Shown: positions 1-8,906 of the stretch, piece after piece
Position numbering within the stretch: the first letter of the stretch is position 1
How the letters are laid out: each line of letters opens with the position of its first letter
Assembly: GCA_032055545.1 (NCBI GenBank)
Contig: DAMBQR010000005.1
Coordinates: forward strand, 1 to 64,000
Reading direction: 5' to 3'
Origin: Pseudescherichia sp032055545
GTDB taxonomy: Bacteria > Pseudomonadota > Gammaproteobacteria > Enterobacterales > Enterobacteriaceae
DNA: 64,000 bases
The notes under the pieces: generated by a model
The model's database searches: none
Told to the model about the DNA's origin: nothing
Seen by the model: the letters and a program-made list of their open reading frames with translations, nothing else
Position numbers and translations under genes: made by a program

Positions 1-46
1 CCTGTCACGCAGGGGGTCGCGGGTTCGAGTCCCGTCCGTTCCGCCA
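1..46 (+). tRNA. aspU: tRNA-Asp(GUC), 3' part only
   Basis: The window opens inside a tRNA. The visible part is the anticodon arm with GTC, the variable loop, the T arm (GGTTCGAGTCC) and the acceptor end finishing in CCGCCA. The sequence matches enterobacterial tRNA-Asp. In E. coli K-12 aspU follows rrnH and precedes the yafV region, so the symbol is taken from synteny. The 5' half lies outside the window. Confidence 0.9.
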
Positions 47-54
47 CTATTCAG

Positions 55-100
55 AAGGCCTGAATCAGCAATGATTCAGGCCTTCGTCGTTTTCGCTTTT
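55..100 (+). terminator. Terminator after tRNA-Asp
   Basis: A perfect 13-bp inverted repeat (55-67 and 72-84, loop GCAA) is followed by a T-rich run (CGTCGTTTTCGCTTTT). It sits nine bases after the tRNA end and likely ends the rrn/tRNA transcript. Confidence 0.85.
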
Positions 101-131
101 CAAACGGGCAGCTGGGCACCCGTTAGTGGCA

Positions 132-905
132 TCACTTCTCCAGCATAAAGGCGTCGGCATCCTGCCAGGCCGGGAACTTTTCGCGATACTCTTTCAGCGC
201 AGTGAGCGACAGCTCGGCATCGATACGCGTAGCCTGGTGCGGCTCGGCGGTAGCAAGAATTTCCCCTTGTGGGCTGACGATCCGGCTGTCGCCGCGGTAG
301 TGGTGCCCGTTGCCGTCGGTGCCGACGCGGTTACAGCCCGCGACGTAGGCCTGGTTCTCAATCGCCCGCGCTACCAGCAGCGCCTGCCAGTGCAGCGAGC
401 GCGGCGCGGGCCAGTTGGCTACGTACAGGGCCAGATCGTAGTCGTCACGGTTACGTGACCAGACCGGGAAACGCAGGTCATAGCAGACCATGGGGAGAAT
501 GCGCCAGCCGCGCCACTCAAAGACCACTCGCTCGGTACCGGCCTCGTAGTGGTGATGCTCATCGGCCATGCGGAACAGGTGGCGCTTATCGTAGCTATGC
601 ACCTTGCCCTCCGGCTCGACCAGCAGGAAGCGGTTTACCGCCCCGCGATCGCTCTGCAGCGCTGCGCTCCCGGCAACCAGCGCATTCGTCTGCTGCGCTT
701 TGGCCTGCATCCAGGCGATAACATCACTCTGCGGCAGCGACTGCTGAGCCGCCTGCATCGCAAAACCCGTCGTGAACATCTCCGGCAACACGATAACGTC
801 GCGCCCGATAATATTTTCCAGTTGGCGATCGAAGTGGCGCAGATTCGCTGGACCATCCATCCACACCAGCGGCTGTTGCAACAGCGTAATTTTCAAACCA
901 GGCAC
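132..905 (-). CDS. yafV: Omega-amidase YafV (nitrilase family)
   Basis: A carbon-nitrogen hydrolase of 257 residues that hydrolyses omega-amides such as 2-oxoglutaramate, a cytosolic repair step after glutamine transamination. The Glu-Lys-Cys triad of the nitrilase fold is visible as E42 (LPEMF), K107 (YDKRH) and C141 (VCYDLRFP). The start is taken as GTG at 905: an upstream in-frame extension to 947 exists, but homology with E. coli YafV begins at PGLKITLL and a GGGGAG ribosome site lies just before this GTG. In K-12 ivy lies between yafV and fadE; here fadE follows directly, so ivy is absent. Confidence 0.93.
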   Translation of the reverse strand: MPGLKITLLQQPLVWMDGPANLRHFDRQLENIIGRDVIVLPEMFTTGFAMQAAQQSLPQSDVIAWMQAKAQQTNALVAGSAALQSDRGAVNRFLLVEPEGKVHSYDKRHLFRMADEHHHYEAGTERVVFEWRGWRILPMVCYDLRFPVWSRNRDDYDLALYVANWPAPRSLHWQALLVARAIENQAYVAGCNRVGTDGNGHHYRGDSRIVSPQGEILATAEPHQATRIDAELSLTALKEYREKFPAWQDADAFMLEK

Positions 906-971
906 GATGAGTCTCCCCATTTTTGTAGCGTTCAAACACTCTACCACGGCAAAACGCGATTGTGTGGCAAT

Positions 972-995
972 AAAAAACCCTGCCCGGGGGCAGGG
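972..995 (-). terminator. Terminator of fadE
   Basis: Seven-base-pair GC stem (CCCTGCC at 978-984 with GGCAGGG at 989-995). Read on the minus strand it is followed by a run of six T. It lies 22 bases past the fadE stop codon. Confidence 0.85.
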
Positions 996-1016
996 TCAAT
1001 GGCAACACAGGAAACG

Positions 1017-3476
1017 TTACGCAGCTTCGATTTTACGCACTTTTTCCGGCAGGGCAGGGAGCAGCGGCCTGACCGGTTGGATCGCCAGCGCGTCTGCCTC
1101 GAAGTCATCAACGTTGATGCTGCGCAGTCGGCTCTCCTCGGCTTTGATCAGGATCCGCGCTTCGTCATAGTCGATAATCCCCTGAGCCAGCGCCTCGTTG
1201 GCCAGCGTATCCAGACGGGTGAACGGCAGATTCTTACCGATCTCTTTACAGATGCGCTGGTGAATCGGATCCGCCGCGATCACGTCCAGCAGCGCGTCTT
1301 CCAGCAGACCAACCGGGTTATGCTCGCTGGGCGTAAGATACTGACCGCGGCCAATGCGGGAGCGAGTGGCGCACGGCGTTTGCAGGATCTTCGCCACCGC
1401 ATGGTCCAGCTTATCCGACGGGGCAAGGTAGTGACGCCCGGTCGGGAAGATAGTTGCGCGGAGCAGGGCGGCAACGCCGCGGTTCGGGAAGTTCGCCAGC
1501 AGGTCATCCATCGCCTGCTCTGCTTTATAGAGCGCGTCCTGCACGCCCCAGTGGACCAGCGGCAGATCGGCTTCGTGGCGGCCTTCGTCGTCGTAGCGTT
1601 TCAGCGTTGCGCTGGCGAGGAAGATCTGGCTCAGAATATCCCCCAGCCGTGCCGAGATACGCTCGCGGCGTTTCAGGCTGCCGCCCAGCACTGCCATCGA
1701 GACATCCGACAGCATCGCCAGGTTAGCGCTCAGGCGGTTAAGATGCTGGTAGTAGCGGCGGGTCGCATCCCCGGTTGGCGTGCTGCTGGTCAGGCCGCGA
1801 GTCAGGCCAAGCCAGAAGCTACGCACCGTGTTGCTGCCCACGTGGCCGATGTGTTTAAACAGCAGCGTATCGAAGGCGTTAAGATCGTTGCTCTGGGCGG
1901 CAGCCATCTCATCCAGTACGTAAGGATGGCAGCGAATGGCGCCCTGACCGAAGATCATCATGCTACGGGTAAGAATGTTCGCCCCTTCAACGGTGATGGC
2001 GATCGGTGCGCCCTGGTAAACGCGGGCCAGGAAGTTGCTCTCGCCGAGCATGATGCCTTTCCCGCCGGCAATATCCATGGCATCAATAATCGACTGCTGG
2101 CCGCGGTGGGTACAGTGGTACTTGACGATGGCAGAGAGCACCGCCGGTTTTTCCCCAAGCACGATGGCGTAGGTGATCAGCGACGCGGCAGCATCCATCA
2201 CGTAGGCGTTACCGGCAATGCGCGCCAGCGGCTCTTCTATCCCTTCCATCTTGCCGATGGCGATGCGGAACTGGCGGCGAATATGCGCGTAGGCGCCGAT
2301 GCCCATCGCAGCAGACTTCAGGCCGCCGGTAGAGTTCGACGGCAGCGTAATGCCACGGCCCACCGACAGACACTCCACCAGCATCCGCCAGCCCTGGCCG
2401 GCCATTTTGGGTCCGCCGATGATGTAGTCAATTGGCACAAAGATATCCTGACCGCGGGTCGGGCCGTTCTGGAACGGAACGTTAAGCGGGAAGTGGCGGC
2501 GACCAATCTCCACGCCGGGCGTGCTGGTGGGGATCAGTGCACAGGTAATGCCCAGATCCTCGTCACCGCCCAGCAGCTTGTCCGGGTCGGAGAGCTTAAA
2601 GGCCAGGCCCAGCACGGTAGCGATCGGGGCCAGAGTGATGTAGCGTTTGTTCCAGGTCAGACGCATACCGAGCACCTGCTCACCCTGCCACTCGCCCATA
2701 CAGACTACACCGGTATCCGGGATAGCACCGGCATCGGAACCCGCTTCCGGGCTGGTCAGAGCAAAACAGGGGATCTCTTCGCCACGGGCCAGACGCGGCA
2801 GGTAGTGATCCTTCTGCTCTTCGGTGCCGTAGTGTTGCAGCAGCTCGCCCGGGCCTAAGGAGTTAGGCACGCCGACGGTGATGGCCAGAATGCCGGAGAC
2901 GCCGGAGAGCTTCTGCAGCACGCGGGACTGGGCGTAGGCGGAGAACTCGAGGCCGCCGTACTCTTTTTTAATGATCATCGCAAAGAAGCGATGCTCTTTC
3001 AGGTACGCCCACAGCTCAGGTGGCAGGTCGGCCATCTCATGGGTGATCTGAAAATCATTTGCCATGCGGCAGGCCTCTTCTACCGGCCCGTCGATAAACG
3101 CCTGCTCTTCTGCGGTCAGACGCGGCTGCGGATAGCTGTGCAGTTTTTTCCAGTCCGGATTGCCACGGAACAGATCGCCTTCCCACCACGTGGTTCCGGC
3201 GTCGATCGCCTCTTTCTCGGTGCGCGACATGGGCGGCATCACCTTACGGAAGCCGCGAAACGCCGGGGCGGAAATCATCGATTTACGCATCGCGGGCAGG
3301 TTGAACGGCACCAGCATAATCGCCAGCGGCACCAGCACCCAGATAGACCACAGGCCGGAAACGCCAAGCGCGGCGGTCCAGGCCAGCAAAATCAGGCTAC
3401 TCAAAAACAGGCTGACGCGATGGTAGAACAGCGCGCCAATCAGTACCACGGTTGCGACAAGACTCAACATCATCAT
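1017..3476 (-). CDS. fadE: Acyl-CoA dehydrogenase FadE
   Basis: FadE catalyses the first step of aerobic fatty-acid beta-oxidation, making trans-2-enoyl-CoA from acyl-CoA with FAD as cofactor. The 819-residue product is near-identical along its length to E. coli FadE (814). The N-terminus holds two hydrophobic segments (about residues 1-50), followed by the acyl-CoA dehydrogenase core (blocks such as ALTSPEAGSDAGA and SVGRGITLPSNS) and a C-terminal FadE-type extension. Three consecutive ATG codons occur at the start; the first ATG at 3476 has the best spacing (nine bases) from GGGAG. A FadR-type operator precedes the gene and a terminator follows it, so it is a single-gene unit. Confidence 0.97.
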   Translation of the reverse strand: MMMLSLVATVVLIGALFYHRVSLFLSSLILLAWTAALGVSGLWSIWVLVPLAIMLVPFNLPAMRKSMISAPAFRGFRKVMPPMSRTEKEAIDAGTTWWEGDLFRGNPDWKKLHSYPQPRLTAEEQAFIDGPVEEACRMANDFQITHEMADLPPELWAYLKEHRFFAMIIKKEYGGLEFSAYAQSRVLQKLSGVSGILAITVGVPNSLGPGELLQHYGTEEQKDHYLPRLARGEEIPCFALTSPEAGSDAGAIPDTGVVCMGEWQGEQVLGMRLTWNKRYITLAPIATVLGLAFKLSDPDKLLGGDEDLGITCALIPTSTPGVEIGRRHFPLNVPFQNGPTRGQDIFVPIDYIIGGPKMAGQGWRMLVECLSVGRGITLPSNSTGGLKSAAMGIGAYAHIRRQFRIAIGKMEGIEEPLARIAGNAYVMDAAASLITYAIVLGEKPAVLSAIVKYHCTHRGQQSIIDAMDIAGGKGIMLGESNFLARVYQGAPIAITVEGANILTRSMMIFGQGAIRCHPYVLDEMAAAQSNDLNAFDTLLFKHIGHVGSNTVRSFWLGLTRGLTSSTPTGDATRRYYQHLNRLSANLAMLSDVSMAVLGGSLKRRERISARLGDILSQIFLASATLKRYDDEGRHEADLPLVHWGVQDALYKAEQAMDDLLANFPNRGVAALLRATIFPTGRHYLAPSDKLDHAVAKILQTPCATRSRIGRGQYLTPSEHNPVGLLEDALLDVIAADPIHQRICKEIGKNLPFTRLDTLANEALAQGIIDYDEARILIKAEESRLRSINVDDFEADALAIQPVRPLLPALPEKVRKIEAA

Positions 3477-3498
3477 AAACAATTGCTCCCTGGCTTGT

Positions 3499-3515
3499 AG
3501 GAGGTCTGACCACTT
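3499..3515 (-). promoter_or_regulatory. FadR operator upstream of fadE
   Basis: On the minus strand the site reads AAGTGGTCAGACCTCCT, with the FadR palindromic core TGGTCNGACC. It lies just upstream of the fadE ribosome site, as in E. coli, where FadR represses fadE until long-chain acyl-CoA binds it. Assignment rests on motif and position. Confidence 0.75.
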
Positions 3516-3713
3516 TAGATGTTATTGTTGTAGTGGATGACACTATATTTAGCAATGTGTTTACAAAGTAATTACAACCTGGTTCACATTGTTGAGGGTG
3601 ATGACGGCACGGATACCTAAAACGCCCGGTGATAAGTATGGCTTTAGCTTCTCGCGTGTGGTGCTATCCGGTAAACTGCGCACGTAAAATTCATCTATTC
3701 TGAAGGACATCTT

Positions 3714-4295
3714 ATGTACCAGGATCTGATTCGTAACGAACTGAACGAAGCGGCGGAGACGCTGGCTAATTTTCTGCAGGATGACGCTAATATTCACGCT
3801 ATCCAGCGCGCGGCGGTGCTGCTGGCCGACAGCTTCAAAGCCGGTGGCAAAGTGCTCTCCTGCGGTAACGGCGGTTCACACTGTGATGCGATGCATTTTG
3901 CTGAAGAGCTGACCGGTCGCTACCGTGAGAACCGTCCGGGCTATCCGGCTATCGCTATCTCTGACGTCAGTCACATCTCCTGCGTCGGTAACGATTTTGG
4001 CTACGACTATATCTTCTCCCGCTACGTGGAAGCGGTAGGCCGCGAGGGCGACGTGCTGCTGGGTATCTCCACCTCCGGCAACTCCGGTAACGTGATCAAA
4101 GCGATCGATGCTGCGCGTGCGAAAGGGATGAAGGTGATCACCCTGACCGGTAAAGACGGCGGCAAAATGGCCGGCAGCGCTGACATTGAGATCCGCGTTC
4201 CGCACTTTGGCTATGCCGACCGCATCCAGGAAATTCATATCAAAGTGATCCACATCTTGATTCAGCTGATTGAAAAAGAGATGGTTAAAGCTTAA
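3714..4295 (+). CDS. gmhA: Sedoheptulose-7-phosphate isomerase GmhA
   Basis: GmhA converts sedoheptulose 7-phosphate to D-glycero-D-manno-heptose 7-phosphate, the first step toward the heptose of the LPS inner core. The 193-residue product is a single SIS domain with the phosphate-binding CGNGGSHCDAMH block (residues 50-61), the catalytic E65 in AEELTGR, and the C-terminal IQEIHIKVIH helix carrying the catalytic His. Length equals the E. coli protein within one residue. GAAGGA precedes the ATG. The gene diverges from fadE and is followed by yafJ on the same strand. Confidence 0.97.
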   Translation: MYQDLIRNELNEAAETLANFLQDDANIHAIQRAAVLLADSFKAGGKVLSCGNGGSHCDAMHFAEELTGRYRENRPGYPAIAISDVSHISCVGNDFGYDYIFSRYVEAVGREGDVLLGISTSGNSGNVIKAIDAARAKGMKVITLTGKDGGKMAGSADIEIRVPHFGYADRIQEIHIKVIHILIQLIEKEMVKA

Positions 4296-4341
4296 GACGT
4301 CGTACGGGGGCCAGGCCCCCGATGAGCTGTGGAGGTGTTGT

Positions 4342-5109
4342 ATGTGCGAACTGCTCGGGATGAGCGCCAATGTGCCTACGGATATTTGCTTTAGTTTTAC
4401 CGGGCTGGTTCAGCGCGGTGGGGGAACCGGGCCGCATAAAGACGGCTGGGGCATTACCTTTTATGAAGGCAAAGGCTGTCGCACGTTCAAGGATCCACAG
4501 CCCAGCTATAACTCACCGATAGCGAAACTGGTTCAGGACTACCCGATCAAATCCTGCTCGGTGGTGGCCCATATTCGCCAGGCCAACCGGGGCGAAGTGT
4601 CGCTGGAGAATACGCACCCCTTTACCCGCGAACTGTGGGGTCGCAACTGGACCTATGCCCACAACGGCCAGCTGACGGGCTACAAGACGCTGGAGACCGG
4701 CAACTTCCGTCCGGTGGGTGAGACCGACAGCGAAAAGGCGTTCTGCTGGCTGCTGCACAAGCTCACCGCACGCTATCCGCGCACGCCGGGCAATATGGCG
4801 GCGGTGTTTAAGTACATTGCGACGCTGGCAGGAGAGCTGCGTGAGAAGGGCGTGTTCAATATGCTGCTGTCGGATGGGCGCTACGTGATGGCATTCTGCT
4901 CCACCAACCTGTTCTGGATCACCCGTCGGGCGCCGTTCGGCGTGGCGAAGCTGCTGGATCAGGACGTTGAGATCGACTTTCAAAAAGAGACCACGCCCAA
5001 TGACGTGGTCTCCGTAATTGCTACCCAGCCGCTCACCGGCAATGAAGCCTGGCACAAAATCATGCCAGGGGAGTGGGTGCTATTTTGCCTCGGGGAGCGT
5101 GTAGTTTGA
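4342..5109 (+). CDS. yafJ: Class II glutamine amidotransferase-like YafJ
   Basis: A 255-residue protein of the class II (Ntn) glutamine amidotransferase family. The start is set at ATG 4342, placing the expected nucleophile Cys at position 2 (MCELLGM) with GGAGGT seven bases upstream; an earlier in-frame ATG inside gmhA would bury this Cys. Other family blocks are VVAHIRQANRG and WTYAHNGQLTGY. The physiological substrate is not known. Its last 30 bases overlap the end of the convergent dpaA gene. Confidence 0.93.
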   Translation: MCELLGMSANVPTDICFSFTGLVQRGGGTGPHKDGWGITFYEGKGCRTFKDPQPSYNSPIAKLVQDYPIKSCSVVAHIRQANRGEVSLENTHPFTRELWGRNWTYAHNGQLTGYKTLETGNFRPVGETDSEKAFCWLLHKLTARYPRTPGNMAAVFKYIATLAGELREKGVFNMLLSDGRYVMAFCSTNLFWITRRAPFGVAKLLDQDVEIDFQKETTPNDVVSVIATQPLTGNEAWHKIMPGEWVLFCLGERVV

Positions 5110-5823
5110 TGCCAGCTGAGGCTGGATCGCGCCGTTGCTCTTAAGCGGCTTGCTCACCACATAACGCCCGTCCACCACCGAGACCACCGGCGGCTGGTGG
5201 AGGGTATTGAAGTAGTCATAGCCTGGCTTCAGCTGATTCCAGAAGTCCGCGTAGTACGAGTTCTTGTGGCGTGCCATATTGGCGTCGGTCATACGGAACG
5301 GATAGATGCTTACCTGCACGCCCGGCTGGCCAAAGACCAGCGCGCCGGTCACAAACTGGAAGATCTCATCGATGCCGGAGTCGGTCATGGCGTAGCAGCC
5401 TACCGAGACGCATGCGCCGTGGATCATCAGGTATTTACCTTCGTAGCCATGCGATCGATCGTAGGCGTTAGGGAAGCCAATATTGATCGCCTTATAGAAA
5501 CGGCTGTCCGGCTTCAGCTGGCTGCGCTGAACGGTATAGAACCCTTCCGGGCTTTTAAAGTCGCCCTGACGCTGTTTCGGGCCGAGGCCGCCGGAGTAGT
5601 TACAGATCTTGTAGCTATCCATCAGCTGATACTGCTCGCCCATCTTGACGTACAGCTCAAGCGTGCGCTCTTCCTTGAAGATCTGGATATAGACCGGGGA
5701 ACCCATTAACTGCTGCTTATATTCTTTACTCACGGGCGTTGTTGAGCTGTTGCTGCTGAGCAGGCCGGCAAACGAGACGCACGGTATTGTAAGCATCGCA
5801 ATGAATAATGCGATTATGCGCAT
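5080..5823 (-). CDS. dpaA: Peptidoglycan-Lpp amidase DpaA (YafK), YkuD family
   Basis: A periplasmic YkuD-fold (L,D-transpeptidase-like) enzyme of 247 residues. The E. coli homologue (YafK/LdtF) acts as an amidase that releases Braun lipoprotein from peptidoglycan rather than as a cross-linking enzyme. Visible features: a signal peptide of about 19 residues ending SFA, and the catalytic block HGACVSVGCYAM with the Cys in the YkuD S-x-G-C motif. The C-terminal end (SNYTLPEAK) matches E. coli. The 3' end overlaps yafJ by 30 bases tail to tail. Confidence 0.93.
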   Translation of the reverse strand: MRIIALFIAMLTIPCVSFAGLLSSNSSTTPVSKEYKQQLMGSPVYIQIFKEERTLELYVKMGEQYQLMDSYKICNYSGGLGPKQRQGDFKSPEGFYTVQRSQLKPDSRFYKAINIGFPNAYDRSHGYEGKYLMIHGACVSVGCYAMTDSGIDEIFQFVTGALVFGQPGVQVSIYPFRMTDANMARHKNSYYADFWNQLKPGYDYFNTLHQPPVVSVVDGRYVVSKPLKSNGAIQPQLASNYTLPEAK

Positions 5824-6049
5824 ACTACTTGTTCCTTGATAAAGCGGTTACCACATTGCCAGGACGGCAAAAGAGACCCGAAATCAGACTAATCTGGATT
5901 AGGAGCGCTCACATTAGCACCCCGGTATTTTTTCGCAAGCCCGCCAGGCGGAGTTTACAAAATGTTTTGCTCAGGCCCCATCATACCGATATCAAAGGGC
6001 GTTGGCTAAGCTTCTGCATACGCGATGCTTCTCATTTTATCAACAAAAG

Positions 6050-6065
6050 CTGTATACTTATCCAG
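6050..6065 (+). promoter_or_regulatory. LexA box upstream of dinB
   Basis: CTGTATACTTATCCAG fits the SOS consensus CTG-N10-CAG with an AT-rich centre, 33 bases before the dinB start. This predicts LexA repression and DNA-damage induction of dinB, as in E. coli. Confidence 0.9.
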
Positions 6066-6098
6066 TGAGGGCAGAGACTTCTCAGGCAAAATAAGCAG

Positions 6099-7154
6099 AT
6101 GCGAAAAATAATACACGTTGATATGGACTGCTTTTTCGCAGCGGTGGAGATGCGCGATAATCCCGCCCTGCGAGATATCCCTATCGCCATCGGTGGCAGC
6201 CGGGAGCGGCGAGGCGTCATTAGCACCGCTAACTACCCGGCGCGCAAGTTTGGTGTGCGCAGCGCTATGCCTACCGGTATGGCGCTCAAGCTCTGCCCGC
6301 ATCTCACCCTGCTGCCGGGGCGCTTCGATGCCTATAAAGAAGCTTCACGTCATATTCAGGCGATCTTCTCCCGCTACACGTCGCGCATTGAACCTCTTTC
6401 GCTGGATGAAGCCTTTCTTGATGTGACCGACAGCGTGCACTGCCACGGCTCCGCCACCCTGATAGCGCAGGAGATCCGTCAGACTATCTTTAACGAGCTA
6501 CAGCTCACCGCCTCGGCGGGGATTGCGCCGGTAAAATTTCTGGCGAAAATCGCTTCGGATCTCAACAAGCCCAACGGTCAGTACGTCATCACCCCAGACG
6601 AGGTTCCAACGTTCCTCAAAACCCTGCCGCTGTCAAAAATACCCGGCGTTGGCAAAGTCTCTGCTGGCAAGCTGGAGAGTCTCGGCCTGCGCACCTGTGA
6701 AGACGTGCAGAAGAGCGATCTTGCCATGCTCCTGAAGCGCTTCGGCAAGTTTGGTCGGGTGCTGTGGGAGCGCAGTCAGGGGATCGACGAGCGGGAGATC
6801 ACCGGCGAGCGGCTGCGCAAGTCGGTGGGGGTGGAGCGCACTCTGGCAGAGGATATCCACGAGTGGGAGGCGTGCGTGGCGATTATCGAGCGCCTCTACC
6901 CGGAGCTGGAGCGACGGCTTGCCATAGTTAAGCCGGACCTGCTGATCGCCCGTCAGGGGGTAAAACTTAAGTTTAACGATTTCCAGCAGACGACGCAGGA
7001 GCACGTCTGGCCCCGGCTGAACAAAGAGGATCTGATTGCCATCGCTCGTAAAACGTGGGATGAGCGACGGGGAGAGCGCGGCGTGCGGCTGGTGGGGCTG
7101 CATGTCACGCTGCTCGATCCGCAGCTTGAAAGGCAGCTAGTGCTGGGGCTATAA
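6099..7154 (+). CDS. dinB: DNA polymerase IV
   Basis: Y-family translesion polymerase, 351 residues as in E. coli. The catalytic carboxylates are present: D8 in HVDMDCFFA and the DE pair in SLDEAFLD (about 103-104). A helix-hairpin-helix region around residues 170-200 (LSKIPGVGKVSAGKL) and a little-finger domain follow. The C-terminus ends RQLVLGL, the beta-clamp-binding peptide. It is expressed from the LexA-controlled promoter just upstream. The K-12 genes that follow dinB (yafNOP) are not here; pepD comes next on the opposite strand. Confidence 0.97.
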   Translation: MRKIIHVDMDCFFAAVEMRDNPALRDIPIAIGGSRERRGVISTANYPARKFGVRSAMPTGMALKLCPHLTLLPGRFDAYKEASRHIQAIFSRYTSRIEPLSLDEAFLDVTDSVHCHGSATLIAQEIRQTIFNELQLTASAGIAPVKFLAKIASDLNKPNGQYVITPDEVPTFLKTLPLSKIPGVGKVSAGKLESLGLRTCEDVQKSDLAMLLKRFGKFGRVLWERSQGIDEREITGERLRKSVGVERTLAEDIHEWEACVAIIERLYPELERRLAIVKPDLLIARQGVKLKFNDFQQTTQEHVWPRLNKEDLIAIARKTWDERRGERGVRLVGLHVTLLDPQLERQLVLGL

Positions 7155-7158
7155 AAAA

Positions 7159-7184
7159 GCCCGGTGGCGCTACTGCCACCGGGC
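7159..7184 (-). terminator. Terminator between dinB and pepD
   Basis: Perfect 10-bp stem GCCCGGTGGC/GCCACCGGGC with a six-base loop. A run of six A on its left becomes a T tract on the minus strand, so it mainly terminates pepD, which ends at 7193; it may also stop dinB transcripts. Confidence 0.88.
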
Positions 7185-7192
7185 GTTACTGA

Positions 7193-8650
7193 CTATTTCG
7201 CCGGGATCGACTTCAGTAGCTCGGTCAGCAGGGTCCAGTACTGGCCCACGCTCTCGATGTGTACCTGCTCATCCGGAGAGTGCGGACCGGTGATGGTCGG
7301 CCCGATAGAGACCATATCCATGTCCGGGTACGGCTTTTTAAACAGGCCGCACTCAAGACCGGCGTGGATCACCTGGATGTTCGGCGTTTTGTCGAACAGG
7401 CGCTGATAGGTTTCACGCACCAGCTGCATCACCGGGGATTTTGCATCCGGCTGCCAGCCTGGGTAGCTGCCTTTGGCTGAGGTCTGCGCGCCCGCCAGCG
7501 TGCCTAAGGACTCCAGCATGCTGACCACATACTCTTTACCGCTGTCGATCAGGGAGCGGATCAGGCAGATGATCTCTGCGCTGTCGTCTTCCATAGTGAC
7601 CACACCCACGTTCAGGGAGGTCTCTACCACGCCCTTCGCCACATCCGAGTTGCGGATCACACCGTTCGGCGTGGCGTTCAGCAGCTGCACGAAGGCATCG
7701 CGGGAAGCGGTCGTCAGCGCGGCTTTATCAGAGGCGACGCTCTCCAGCTGCACGGTCAGGTTCTTCTCTTTGATCGCCAGCTCGTTGCTCAGGATAGCCT
7801 GGTAATCACTTGCTAAGGTCTTGAGCTGCGCGGCCTTATCTGCCGCAACCGCAACGGTAGCGAAGGCTTCGCGCGGAATGGCGTTACGCAGCGTGCCGCC
7901 GTTGAAGTCCAGCAGGCGCAGATCCAGCTCGGCAGCGTGACCGGCGAGGAAACGTGCCAGCAGCTTGTTGGCATTGCCCAGACCGAGGTGGATATCACCG
8001 CCGGAGTGGCCGCCTTTCAGGCCCTTCAGGGTCAGGCGGAAGGTTTCAAAGCCAGCGGGAACGGCTTCGCGGGAGAGCGCCAGGGTGGAGATAAAGTCGA
8101 TGCCACCGGCGCAGCCCATGTAGATCTCACCCTCTTCTTCAGAGTCGGTGTTGATCAGGATGTCGGCCTGTAACCAGCCAGCCTGCAGACCAAACGCGCC
8201 GTCCATTCCGGCCTCTTCGGTCATGGTCAGCAGCACTTCCAGCGGGCCGTGGGCCACGGTGTCATCTGCCAGTACGGCCAGCGCAGACGCCATACCGATA
8301 CCGTTATCCGCCCCCAGGGTGGTGCCACGGGCTTTTACCCACTCGCCATCAACGTAGGGCTGAATCGGATCGACGGTGAAGTCGTGCACGGTGTCGTGGT
8401 TTTTCTGCGGCACCATATCCAGGTGAGCCTGTAACACGACCGGCTTGCGGTTTTCCATACCGGCGGTGGCCGGCTTACGGATCAGGATGTTGCCAACCTG
8501 GTCACGCTCGGCGTGAAAGCCTTTCTCTTTCGCCCAGCCCATAACGTGTTCAGCAAGCTGTTCTTCATGGTAGGAGGGGTGGGGAATAGAGCAGATCTTG
8601 GCAAAAATATCCCATAGCGGCTGGGGGGAGAGTTGAGACAGTTCAGACAT
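7193..8650 (-). CDS. pepD: Aminoacyl-histidine dipeptidase (peptidase D)
   Basis: Zinc-dependent cytosolic dipeptidase of family M20 that cleaves Xaa-His dipeptides such as carnosine. The product has 485 residues, as in E. coli. Metal-site blocks are visible: QAHLDMV (about 78-84), GADNGIG, and TEEAGMDG, plus the late HAGLECGLF segment. The start is ATG 8650 (MSELSQLSP) with GGAGA upstream; a six-residue in-frame extension is less likely. The gene diverges from gpt and stands alone. Confidence 0.97.
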   Translation of the reverse strand: MSELSQLSPQPLWDIFAKICSIPHPSYHEEQLAEHVMGWAKEKGFHAERDQVGNILIRKPATAGMENRKPVVLQAHLDMVPQKNHDTVHDFTVDPIQPYVDGEWVKARGTTLGADNGIGMASALAVLADDTVAHGPLEVLLTMTEEAGMDGAFGLQAGWLQADILINTDSEEEGEIYMGCAGGIDFISTLALSREAVPAGFETFRLTLKGLKGGHSGGDIHLGLGNANKLLARFLAGHAAELDLRLLDFNGGTLRNAIPREAFATVAVAADKAAQLKTLASDYQAILSNELAIKEKNLTVQLESVASDKAALTTASRDAFVQLLNATPNGVIRNSDVAKGVVETSLNVGVVTMEDDSAEIICLIRSLIDSGKEYVVSMLESLGTLAGAQTSAKGSYPGWQPDAKSPVMQLVRETYQRLFDKTPNIQVIHAGLECGLFKKPYPDMDMVSIGPTITGPHSPDEQVHIESVGQYWTLLTELLKSIPAK

Positions 8651-8813
8651 AATGATTCTCCATGTCAATGGCCTGCAAAAAAGTGGGGGCAGGGCACAGG
8701 ATTAGCGATAACAGAGCATCACGCGCTATGCGGGTGAGATAGAGGGAGAATACCACTTTATTGCCAGTCTGAGTGTGACACATGTAAAAAGCACAGGGCG
8801 GGCCGCGTAACAC

Positions 8814-8842
8814 TGGTTTTTAGCGCGTCAGATCTCTATAAT
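8814..8842 (+). promoter_or_regulatory. Promoter of gpt
   Basis: A perfect TATAAT at 8837-8842 is preceded at 17 bases by TGGTTT (8814-8819). The sequence around the -10 closely matches the E. coli gpt promoter. It leaves a leader of about 55-60 bases before the gpt ATG. Confidence 0.75.
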
Positions 8843-8906
8843 CTCGCGCAACCCATTTTCCCCTGAACACATTTAAGCCGCTTTACAATAGGCTGGGACA
8901 CTTCAC

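Noticed and set aside
549..2858. A 769-codon plus-strand frame
   Set aside because: It is antisense to yafV and fadE, rich in Arg, Gln and His as expected for the mirror of GC-rich coding DNA; both genes beneath are certain.
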